DNA of 64,000 nucleotides from the NCBI GenBank assembly GCA_023935145.1, contig CM043699.1, positions 132,068,536-132,132,535 of the forward strand, read 5' to 3'. This DNA is from Bretschneidera sinensis (taxonomy: Eukaryota > Streptophyta > Magnoliopsida > Brassicales > Akaniaceae). The translations under genes were made by a program, and so were the position numbers. Shown piece by piece: positions 33,665 to 44,600 of this stretch; position 1 is the stretch's first letter; each line of letters opens with the position of its first letter. Below the pieces are notes generated by a model. The model was given only the letters and a program-made list of their open reading frames with translations. It had not been told where the DNA came from and made no database searches.

Positions 33665-33700
33665 CCCCCCCCCCCCCCCCCCAAAAAAAAAAAAAAAAAA
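33665..33700. repeat. C18-A18 homopolymer junction
   Basis: Eighteen C followed directly by eighteen A. The matching place in the other arm (about 14336-14370) is a G/T-rich stretch with several G4 runs, not pure homopolymers. It marks the edge of the MITE-like element. Confidence 0.9.
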
Positions 33701-33702
33701 CC

Positions 33703-33990
33703 TTTTGGTTTGCTCAAGGAATGGAATGGAAATCGAATAGGATTCAAACTTAAAAATGAAGCTTGAGGGGCAGCTGGGATGTAGTGCTAGTATTTTTGTT
33801 GGTATATTATGATGCCTTATGTCCAAAGGAAAGATAGGAATACCACTTTAAATTTGGAAATCCTATTCCTTTCAATATGACATAAGTCAACATATTCAAC
33901 AAACAAAAATGCAAGCACTTCATTCCTCCAATCCCCTTCAAGCATTATTTTAAAGTATTAATTCTATTCCATTCCTTGTGCAAACAAATC
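33703..33990. mobile_element. MITE-like element, arm 2 copy
   Basis: Ends TTTGGTTTGCTCAAGGAATG and (other strand) TTTGTTTGCACAAGGAATGG, inverted with few mismatches, enclosing about 240 bp without coding capacity. A copy with the same ends lies at 14118-14337. Confidence 0.6.
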
Positions 33991-34420
33991 GGGCATGAAG
34001 CATTGTGACGTAAATATTCCCATTCCCTTCTGATTCAGAATAGACACACCTCAAACAATCTACTCCCCCTATGATTCAATTATACAGCAGAAATTAACAC
34101 AAAAGAAAGAGTGGCACCTCTCTGCCAGATAACTGGTTAAACCATGAAATGTTAATATCTATATCTCACACAACAATTAACCAAAACAAAAGTAAATACT
34201 TAATTTCAGCATCAACTCCAGAAATATTAAAATTTGCAAAAGGTAGCAAAGGTTGGAAAATATCAGTAAAAAACAGGTGATACATGGATTATGATAAGTG
34301 TACCATTTTAAAATCCACATTTATAGTGCAATCCTTATGCAGGATTTTAAAATTAATTCATCATCAAGGATACCTCTCTTAAGAATTTAACATATAATCC
34401 AAACTGAGCCAATTCAGGCC

Positions 34421-34858
34421 CTAGATCTTATCAATATCTTCGTCCTCAAACTCAATATAATCATCACCAGCACCTTCATCCTCTTCATCAAGACCACCGG
34501 CAATGCCCTCATTGAGACGAGTGTTATCTGGAAGTTCACCATAGGCCTTCAAGAGCCTCGCTTCATCAGGCATGTACTTGAGGATCACATCAGCTTTGTC
34601 ATCCTGATAGTCACGGAGCCCAACAAGTATAATATCACCAGCGGCAATCCAAACCTTCTTGTGCATCTTGCCACGGATATGACAGAGACGTTTGGTGCCA
34701 TCAATGCACGTGGCCTCACATCGGCCATTTCCAAGCATGCGAAGCACTTGAGCATACTCCTGCCCATCTTCCTTGAAGACAAGCTCACGCTTTTCATCAT
34801 CTGCTTCATTCTTTCCTCTCTTCCTGTTCTTTCCTCCCTTTCCCTTGTTCTTCGGCAT
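34421..34858 (-). CDS. Eukaryotic translation initiation factor 1A (eIF1A)
   Basis: 145 residues, the usual eIF1A length. eIF1A binds the A site of the 40S subunit and helps scanning and start-codon choice with eIF1 and eIF5B. Visible features: a Lys/Arg-rich N-terminal tail starting [18 protein letters not shown]; an S1-like OB fold ([39 protein letters not shown]); an acidic C-terminus ending FEDEDIDKI for eIF5B contact. The coding sequence is a single exon. The TTGTTTAG acceptor lies just upstream of GCACAGCAACAG and the ATG, so there is a 5' UTR intron of roughly 230-320 bp. This is the intact member of the duplicated pair; the copy at 11807-12244 has a stop at codon 18. Confidence 0.96.
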   Translation of the reverse strand: MPKNKGKGGKNRKRGKNEADDEKRELVFKEDGQEYAQVLRMLGNGRCEATCIDGTKRLCHIRGKMHKKVWIAAGDIILVGLRDYQDDKADVILKYMPDEARLLKAYGELPDNTRLNEGIAGGLDEEDEGAGDDYIEFEDEDIDKI

Positions 34859-34880
34859 GGTTTCCGATTCTGTTGCTGTG

Positions 34881-35283
34881 CCTAAACAAAATAATTCGAA
34901 CTCGTAACCACAAAATTATAATACAATTGAAAATCATACCAATTAAAACATGTTCAATCAAACACGCAACAGTTGAAAATCTAATTCAGGTTTTCACCAA
35001 AAATTCAGAAGGTTCGCAAGTCTGTTTAACTATGTGTTCAATTCAACTTTAACAGGATGAAAATTTAATAGATTCAATTTTTTTTAGAAGAAATCTAACT
35101 TGTCATAATACGAGAAATTTAGAGAAATACCTTTTCGCTGAAAATTTAATAGATTCAATTTTTTTTTCGAAGAAATCTAACTTGTCATAATACGAGAAAT
35201 TTAGAGAAATACCTTTTCGCTGAGAGGTGAAGATCGAGAGTAGTTGATCAGATTCCTTTACTCAGATATCCAAACCCTAGCTT
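34881..35283 (-). other. eIF1A 5' UTR exon and intron with duplicated 5' splice site
   Basis: The non-coding first exon ends CAGCGAAAAG|GTATTT at 35213/35212. An 81-82 bp unit (35058-35221) is tandemly duplicated, creating a second identical CAGCGAAAAG|GTATTT at 35131/35130. Both GT sites could pair with the acceptor near 34881, giving 5' UTRs that differ by about 82 nt. The paralogue at 11.4 kb has one copy only. Confidence 0.75.
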
Positions 35284-38159
35284 CTTTGGTATGGTACGCT
35301 AGAGCCGGGTCTTGGTGGGTTTCTATTTCTTTCGTCGTTTCTTCATTTTTTCATTTTCCATTTTATTGCCTTCTTAGATTACTTGCGGTTTGGGTCGCGT
35401 CAAAGTAGTCTTAAGTTCATCCCAATTCTTGACGATTCTCTTTCTTGGGCTCATTAGCCCAGCCCACTGCACGTCCATGAGTATTATGGCCAGCTCTAAC
35501 CCTTAGAAAAAGTTACCAAACATTGTTTCATTTTTCCCGACTTATATTTTAAATTCCATCTATTTATATTTTACATTGCAGGAGATATTTAATAAGTTAT
35601 TATCGAAATTTCAGTCAAATTAAAATCGATGCAAATTCATTTGAATGTGAAAAAGTAATTATATCAGTATTTTCTTAGAGTTATTTTCGCAAATTGTATA
35701 TTGAGTAGTTAAAGGAATTTTGATTTTTGAACTTGAATAAAATAAGAAAGAAGATTTGCTAAAGAAAATAAGAGAGAATAGAATTGTTTTTTCACATTCA
35801 TATGAGATGTGTGTGAATTGCAGTGTGGACCAGTTCTAATTCGTTAGAATTTTGATCAATAAGAGTTTATTGGAAGGATGATTGTTGTTTTTCAAGTTAT
35901 GGTAATACGGTCCAAATTATTGGAGAAAATGTTTAAAAAATATGTTTTTTGTTTTCTAATACTAAATGCACCCCAAAAGCTTGTTTGGTATCTGGTACAG
36001 AAGTGAGATGGGACTAATCTAATCTCACCTTAATCCCTTATCCATGTTTGGTGTGTATTGTTTACTGTTCAATTGAGATTGCATTGTGACAAATATAATC
36101 ATTATCCCACAAAATCTGTCTCGGTCCCTTTGAGATAATCCCACTAGTTGGGATTAACTTCTATTTTTAAAAACATTTTACCCTTCCCCTTTCTTCTTAT
36201 TTCCCCTCATATTCTTCTTCCCCAATATGAGACAATCGACAGCCCTCCTCTTCCTCCACCTTCCTCTCTCATTCTTCTTCCACAAAACGTAGTCGCCCTT
36301 CTTCTTCCTCTCTCCTTCTCCTCATCATTCCCCAGATCGTGACCGCCATTCCTCCTTCCTTTTCCTCCTCCTACTTCCTCAGATTATTGCCCCCTTACTA
36401 CTCCTCCCTCCACCCCTGTGCCTCCTTCCAATCCTTCCCTTTCCTCCCTTCTCCTTCCTCTCCTCTCTCCTCTTCCTGATTTCTCTCTGCTTCACGATAC
36501 GAAGAAGCCAAAAAAGAAAGAAAAAAAGCTATATGCTCTTCTTTCTCTCTATTTATGGTTTATAATATATTTATATATATATATATATAGGTTGTATAGT
36601 ATATATATATATAATAATAATAATAATAAAATATAATAAGTAAATTTTAATCTTTATATTTGTCATTCCACTTTAATCCTAATCCAATAATCTAATGGAC
36701 CAAATATAAAACAAAAATAGTTTCACTTTAATCCCTCTTAACCCTATCTCATTATAATTCTAATCTTATCTCTTGTAATCCTGTCAATAAATCAAATGGA
36801 CCCTAAATGTTTTATTTCAATAAAAAAATATCTTCCAAAACAAAAGTTATTGAGCAGAGAATTAGATAAAAAAACCTCAATACATCAAGTTGATTTAACT
36901 TGAGGACTTTATAATTTGATTAATTGCTATTGATTTGCATACCAAAGGCTGCTTTAGTTGTGAAAAAAATTGTATTTTTTTAACACTTTCCATAACATTA
37001 CTTACGTTTTTAACAAAATTTGAAAAACATTTTTTTCAACATAACATTAAAAAATATGAAAAAATTATTTTTTTATTAAATTAAAAAGGTAAACAAAAAC
37101 ATAATACTTTTTAAAATTTGTTAAGAATGTGTCTTCGGTCCTCTCTACTTTCTCTTGCCGTGGCTAGGGATTTAGCAAGCTTCCAAAGGTGAGTGCTATG
37201 CTTTGTCTTTCCTCAATTTGAGCTTTGAAACCAATTTGCTCAAACTTAGAAATCACGAAAAGTATGTTTGATTATGAGAAATATGAAGGAAAAGAATATA
37301 CAAAGAAATTCATTTGAAACTCAATTTTTTCACTCAGCTTTATATATTGTGTTATTTATCCTTTTAACTTTTTTTTTTCAATTTTGTTGTTATTTAAATT
37401 TACTTTTTCCATATTTTCCAAAATCTAAAAATATCCTGAATTATTACACGAAAGCGATGATCACGCCTCTGTACAGTAATTTCTTTGGGAATTAAACCTG
37501 TGAATTGTGAGCAACTTTAAACCATCATTTCCATATTTTGGCTGGAGGAAGCCGTTTTCTTCTTCAAAGATAATTTATGAATGTTACAATTATATCTGTT
37601 ATATCTTATTTGTTTCAATCAGTGTGTTAAAAAGCGTTGATAGGCTGTGCTCAGGGTGAGTCTCGAAACGAGATGAACCAAAAACATCTCGGGGATTCGT
37701 GCGTATATCCGGTGAAGTTTTTTTTAAAAAATTTTAAATTTAAAAAAAAATATAAATTGAGAGTAATAGATCTTAACCGTCAAGCTAGTATTCTTGTTAT
37801 GATATTATTACATTTCATAAATATATATTTCATGTTATCTAATTTAGTAATAATTACAAACTATTTAATTAATCACTCACAAATTACAATAATATAAAAA
37901 TATAAGTTATATTCCATATAATTTATATATAAATATTTATAAAATTATAATTATCACGTTATAAATAGTTAAAAAAATTTAAATTTTAATAAAAATAAAA
38001 ATAAAAATAATTTTTTTTATTATTATTTTATTAAAATTTTAAAACATTATAATATATTCAAAAAAACTTAAACTCCAAAAAACTCGAGATAAAATATCTC
38101 GTCTTGCTTTCCCCTAAAAATTTCAACTTTCCACAAATAAAGTCCCAAAATTTGGTTTT
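35284..38159. other. AT-rich intergenic region with CT-rich and TA microsatellites
   Basis: Holds the eIF1A upstream region (AGCCCAGCCCA-like motif near 35456-35468, similar to site II elements of ribosomal and translation genes), a pyrimidine-rich CTT/CCT block at about 36180-36480, a TA repeat at about 36567-36612 followed by a short ATA/TAA run to about 36628, and A/T-rich sequence to 38159. No gene recognised. Frames at 36148-36636 are low-complexity. Confidence 0.5.
35977..36806. mobile_element. Possible large MITE-like element
   Basis: The left side GCTTGTTTGGTATCTGGTAC and the inverted right side GGGTCCATTTGATTTATTG are similar in the manner of PIF/Harbinger or hAT-type MITE ends. Nearby subterminal sequence (GGGATTAA-type motifs) also recurs. 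Match quality is moderate and no target duplication was identified. Confidence 0.35.
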
Positions 38160-38179
38160 GTGATTTGGGTAAAAGCTAC

Positions 38180-38253
38180 GGCCCAAAATCATGTGCCCGA
38201 CTACATTATCCAAGTCTTCCGCTAAACCCGACCGTACTCTTCATCTATATAAT
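38180..38253 (+). promoter_or_regulatory. Probable TAF6 core promoter
   Basis: A GGCCCA site II-type motif at 38180-38185 is followed by the TATA-like CTATATAAT at 38245-38253, about 400 bp before the TAF6 ATG. That leaves room for a long 5' UTR, possibly with an intron. Start site not determined. Confidence 0.45.
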
Positions 38254-38659
38254 GCTAAGCTCCACTGCGGATCCATGCTTGGTGATTCGGATCCTGAAGC
38301 TCTCTAATTCCTATGAACGGGCAAGAAAGACTGAAAAAAGAGTGAGCTTCCTGCTCCCTCTATACATGAGTGGTTCAATTCAAAGATAATTAGATTTTTA
38401 TTTCTTTCCATTTATTTTATTTATGCGTGAAGGTTTATTGTGGTTGCTGAGAATATCGAGGAAGAAAAGAATAAGAAAAAGGAATTTGTTCGAATTGTTA
38501 CATTTATTCTTGTGTTTGCACAACTCATATTTGGAGTGATAATTTCGATTCCCCGTTTTTTTTCTGCTTTCTATCTTTCGTTTTGTCTTAATTTTTTCAT
38601 AGAAATTTGGTGGATAATAGAGGCGCATAGTTTATGAGATACCTGTGCAAGACAAGAAA

Positions 38660-41600
38660 ATGAGCATTGTGCCTAAGGAGACAATTGAGGTCGTAGCGCA
38701 AAGCATTGGGATTAACAACTTTTCCACAGATGCCGCGCTTGCTCTTGCTCCCGATGTTGAATATCGCATGCGTGAGATTATGCAGGTGATTTTTTGGATT
38801 AATTTTGTGTGCTATTGTTGTGTTCTCGTACATAGTTATGGTATTTCTTCCTAGTTATAGTGACATATATGATACCTTATGGATGCTCCCATAAATTGTC
38901 TTACAGATTAAACCTTTTGTTCGTTGTTTACAGTGGTAAGAAAGTATTAGTTGCATGGCAAATTTGAAAGCATTTTGCAGTTTGTACTTGGGGTAATTTA
39001 CATTTGATGCTTTGTGCATAGTGGATATTTTATGGTCAATGGACAAGGAAAAAATATGGTAAATTATGCATAATAGTTCCCTAAATTCTGATGTGGCCTG
39101 AGATGTTTGTATTTGGTGGATGTATTGAAGCACATGGTTTTGTGGAAGAACTGATTGTGGAATATGATTGCTCTATGGGATATTAGATATTTGACAGAAA
39201 CAGAGCAGAATAAAAGAAACATTATTTCTTCCCACTGTGAGGCTAGTTATGCCATGAAAGAAATTTTAGTTGCTTATCTTTTGCTCATTAGGACTATGCT
39301 GGTGAAGAATTTCTAAAATTGGAGAAGATAAAATTATTTAAGGAAATTGAGATGGGAAAAAGGATATACTATAACTTCTTTTCATGAACTGCAGGAGGCA
39401 ATCAAATGCATGCGTCACTCAAAAAGAACTACATTGACAGCAGACGATGTTGATGGTGCACTTAACTTAAGAAACGTTGAGGTAACTTTCACAAACTATA
39501 CAAGGACATATGACTTTTATTGTGTATTTTCTTATTTGAATGTCTTGTTTATCATTCCTTAAGATATTCCATTGGAATGTCCACTTACTTACATTCAGCA
39601 TCAATTAGTGATGCATGGTGGTGAGGTAACTAAAAGGAGTTTAGTGTTTTGGGCTAATGTTGATCAGATAGTTAGTTTATATATTCAAATGTTCTTTTTT
39701 GAATGTTTTTGCAAGAAGAATGCATTTTTAAATGTAATGATTTCAGATGTATTTCTTGTTAAATGTCGTATGGCTAAAGATGTGGAAACTGGAAATTCAA
39801 TGCAAGCATAATTTGTCTAATGTCATTCACTCAAGGGATTTAGTAGGAATGAGCTGATTTCATGGTGCACTCTGTCCTGCTTTCTGTGAAGATCATGGTT
39901 AAAGATGTGAAACTTAATACAACTGACCAAGGTGTTGGAAACTGTATCCAAACCCAGGGGGACACGAGGAACAGAAACACTGTCAAATTAGCTCATTTTG
40001 TTCTAAATTAGTGAAATGCAACATGCTGTATCAAGATAATTGAAATAAGTTCAGTCTTTCCAGGTCTTACTCTTTGATTCCTTTATCCATTTTTTGGATA
40101 GTATGGATTGAGAGGAATAATAGAGTTTTTAAGGGCATTGAAAAAAAGTTTGATGTAATTAGAGATGATTGGGTCAATTCCCTTAAATTTTGGTTTAAAG
40201 GGAATTTTTTGGTGAATGATATTGGGCTTTTAGAGCTTATAGAATCTCTTTCCTATAGAAAATCTTTGTAAATAGGTCGCACCCTCTTGGTGCGTTATTA
40301 ATATATTTTTTTCTTTACTTATATAAAAAAAAAATATAAGGAAGTATGGACCAAATGAATAGTAACACAATAAATCTGATTTGGATACTAAATGACGGCT
40401 TTGAGCTTTATGGAGGCAAACATCCAATCAATGTTGGGGACAAATAACCATGTGAATGAATTGAGAAACTACAAAAACAAGTGGCACAAGTATACTATAA
40501 ATGCCAGAATAAACAATCTCTATTTTGTCTACTTAATTTCGTCCAGAAGTAGAGATTTCTCCCAAAAAAAAAAAAAAATTGAGTGATTCTTCAAGTATTA
40601 TTCTCTTTCATGGACTTGTTGCCTTCTTTTTTTTCAATCATTAGCCTTATGTTAGAAAATTCTGTGATATAATACAATGCCATGTCATATAGTCTTAGAA
40701 CTCCTACCTGAATAAATGGCATGAATTGAAATATTTGTGAATAAATCCTCACGTTATATCATTTCTACAGGTCAGTGCCTATGATATGAAATAAGATTGA
40801 TGCATCAATCATGAGGCAACTTTGCAAACTGTCTTTTTTCAGATTGTGGAAAATTTATTTGGTTTAATTTTATTCTGTTCAATCATTGCCTCAGCCAATA
40901 TATGGTTTCGCATCAGGGGGTCCCTTGCGGTTCAAAAGAGCTGTTGGGCATAGGGACTTGTTTTACATAGATGACAAGGATGTGGATTTCAAAGATGTAA
41001 GATTTGCTGCCTACTTAAATTTCCCTTTCAGTTAAATTGGGTGGAGCACTTTAAGTTTTCCAGTATTTTTATGATAAAAAAAGTTTTCCAATATTTTTGT
41101 TTGCCTTCTAGGTAATTGAAGCCCCTTTACCTAAAGCACCTCTTGATACAGCAGTTCTTTGTCACTGGCTAGCTATTGAAGGTGTACAACCAGCTATTCC
41201 AGAAAATGCTCCAGTGGAAGGTTTGTCTCTTACCTTGTGTCTATCAGCTACAGGTTTCCTTAAGCTGTTAGTATAGACCAATCTAGAATCTAAATTAGTT
41301 TAACCTCTAGTGAGATTGAGCATATACTGTCATTTTTTTGAGTTCAGTGCAGCCTTTTGAGGTATAAACCTCTATGGCATCAACAATTTTCTTTACCTTT
41401 CATGGCATCTGTGTGTGGTTGTATCTGTTATTCTGATAAAAAAATCTGTTCCATACTTATCAAAAAAAAAAAAAAAAACTGTGCCGTGGTTAAATTAAGA
41501 TAATCAAATTACAAATTGAACCATGTTCTCCGTAGAAATTTTAAATTTGAACTTTCGTTTTTGAAAATACTATCAGGACCAAGATAAAGCAGATATGACT

Positions 41601-44600
41601 AGCACTTTCTGTTTTTCTATTATTGTTTGCGATAATCTGGAAGTTAATCCTATGATTGGTGATGCTTTATCTGTAGTTATTACGGCTCCTTCAAATAGCA
41701 AAAAGTATGAACAAAAAGATGGACCTCCAGTTGACATTAGACTACCCGTTAAGCACATATTATCTAGGGAGCTTCAGGTATGTGATGTATTATCAGCATT
41801 TTATGTTATTTTGTACATATGTACACACACATGTATATTATATCATTATGCAGTTTATGTGCGTTTCCTTTATTGTTGCCTTTGCAGCTATACTTCCGAA
41901 AGATCACGGAGCTTACAGTGACTAAGTCTGATACAGTCCTTTTCAAAGAAGTATTAGTGAGCCTGGCTACAGATTCAGGGCTTCATCCATTGGTTCCTTA
42001 TTTCACAAACTTCATAGCTGACGAGGTAATAATTTTAAGAGCAAAATAAACAGGTAACAAGTGTATCCATTTATTGCTCAATCGAAATTATCCTCCTCCA
42101 ATAATGTCAGGTGTCACGTGGTTTGAATGATTACCCACTTCTGTTTGCTTTGATGCGTGTTGTTCGCAGTCTTCTGCAGAATCCTCACATACACATAGAA
42201 CCTTATGTAAGTCAACCTCTTTATTGGGTGTGATTGTTTATATGCATCTTTAAAAAATTATGTGCTAACTCATGGTATAAATTTTCTGAGTTTTATTAAA
42301 TGACCATTCGGAGATTTTGAAAGCTGTGTCCATGTGGCATTTGTCAAAGCGGGTGTAGTACCATGATTTATGTTTTAAAATGGTCCTTGAGAGATGGTGG
42401 AGATTGAGCATCCCACTTGATTATATTGGCGGCTGACTATCTGACTCTTTGTATTGACCATGTGTTGGGAATTTGAGAACTGGAAGGTTTTCCTTTTTCC
42501 CGCAAAAAAAGGGAAACAGGAATAGTGACAAATTCACAAAAATTTATGAACAATTGAAGATTGTGTATATGAGAATGAGTTTGGGTTGTCACTTGCAGTT
42601 ATTTTTCAGAAAGGAAAAAAGAAGAATATTTCTGCATTCTTTTATTTGTTTATCGGATATCAGGAACAATCTAATCTATAGTTACATATTTTGATATCTG
42701 TGGCTGATTTGGGGCCTACATGATAAGATTATCAACATGCGCTTAAATGAAAAAATAGTTTTTATATTGCAGTGTTTCAGTGGTCTTTGACTGAATTCAA
42801 GTCAACTTGACAAAACCGTATATTGGATTGTATGAGACTCTTTTTCTGTTGAATACTTGGCATCTATATATTTCCTCATTCTCTCTTCCTGCATTTTTTT
42901 AGCTTGCTTATGTTGCTAGGTACCATCATTTTAACTATCATTCTTTGTGCATGTCTTGTTGCATACTTAACAATCTTAGATGACCTTTGCTTGTAACTGG
43001 GTGATATTGATACACCCTGTACTTTGTATCAAGGGTGTGCTATATGTGATACTGACAAGGCATTTTTTTCTTTGGGTGACAGCTTCACCAATTGATGCCA
43101 TCTGTGGTTACCTGCCTTGTTTCAAAAAAGCTGGGGAATAGATTTGCAGATAACCACTGGGAACTTAGAGACTTCACAGCGAACCTGGTTGCTTTAATAT
43201 GCAAAAGGTGATACTTCTCCGTTTAGTTTTCTATGCTGCATGCAAGGAAAATGATATGGAACTGGACTTTGACTTTGATAGTCTTCCCTTTTGTTGTATT
43301 GAGCATGCTTCTCAGACCAGAAATATGGGATTAATATACTCATCTGGTGGTTGCTCATTGTGCATTATTTGCAATGTTCGGCATTTATGCAGCCTTTTTC
43401 TACTAAATTAACCATGGACTGATGTTTATAGGGACCTTATGGGCTATGCTCTGTCAATCTTAGAAATCAAATCAACCACATGGTCTAACAAGTTGGCTTA
43501 CCTCTGGCTTGGTTGACTCAGTTCCCACCAATATTGGATTCACAAACTTGGGTTCACCCTTTTTCTTTTCTTTACGTGGAGACGGGGTGTTGTTCGGTTC
43601 TAGTGACAAACTTCATAACATTTATAGCAACAGTTCCCCAGTTCTAAATATATTATTTAAAGAGCAAAATTAATGTTACTTGACCTGATTCAGATGACCT
43701 AGACTGATCCACCAATTTAACTGACTTGCCTTGTTGTCTGCTGTGCTAGCCGCCTGTTTTAGTTTTGAAAATATCACGCTTCGTTTTTTGAAGATGGATT
43801 TTTTCCATATATGTTCTCATTTGTGTCCACTTCTATTTCATTATTTCCTTCACATATTTATTAGAATTAATTCAAGTTCCGGAAACTGTTGCAGATTTGG
43901 GCATGTTTATAGCAGTCTTCAGACTCGTCTTACAAAAACTTTGCTTAATGCACTTTTGGACCCAAAACGGGCATTGACCCAACACTATGGTGCGATTCAA
44001 GGGTTAACAGCTCTAGGACCTAATGTGGTATTCTCTTCTCACGCTTCTTAAAATTAAGAAATTTTATTTTCTATTAAATGATCATTGGAAATTATTTTTA
44101 CTTTTATATCTTTATATTATCTTGAAGAACCCTATTTCAAGTGTCGAATCTTTGTTTAATGGAAGCAGTAAAATAGAGAAGATCAATTTTTAATGAAAAA
44201 GGATGTTTCAGGATTTTCATTGTCCTGTTGGTTTCTCTCTGAATCTCTTCCGCTTTTGAGGAGCAATCTTAAATTGAAAAGGGTTACACCATCTTAAGAT
44301 TCTCCCATATTTTTAATTCTTTCATTTTTCCCTTTCTGAAGCTAAGAGACATTCTGCACAATTCTATCAGGAGGTTTTCCGCCCTGCTATCAAGAAATTC
44401 TCAGTAATCAGCATGATTTGATTGTTTGCAAATCCTCTCTCACAAACCCATGTATGTTCCTGTTTTCACAATTGAGTAATGATTCCATGTCAATAGCATC
44501 CCAACTCTCTTCTATTATATTAACACTATGTTTGGTAGGAGAGAAAGTTAGGCCGATGAAAGAGGGGGGAGAGAGAACACTTATGTTTTGCTTGGTAATT

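Larger units (their letters stand above)
33640..35283 (-). repeat. Inverted-duplication arm 2 around eIF1A
   Basis: Reverse complement of 11394-12662 plus 14096-14410, from the 5' UTR to beyond the 3' MITE-like element. It lacks the solo LTR and has two private changes: an 81-82 bp tandem duplication at 35058-35221 and a C18A18 homopolymer at 33665-33700. Confidence 0.87.

Noticed and set aside
33547..33826. Overlapping frames on both strands around 33.6-33.8 kb
   Set aside because: Created by the C18A18 tract (poly-Pro/Lys or poly-Gly/Phe) and a MITE.
36148..36636. Open frames rich in Ser, Pro and Leu
   Set aside because: Caused by CCT/CTT and TA microsatellites, not coding.
38645..38659. 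GTG-initiated extension upstream of TAF6
   Set aside because: Plant nuclear genes rarely start at GTG and the conserved family start is the ATG at 38660.
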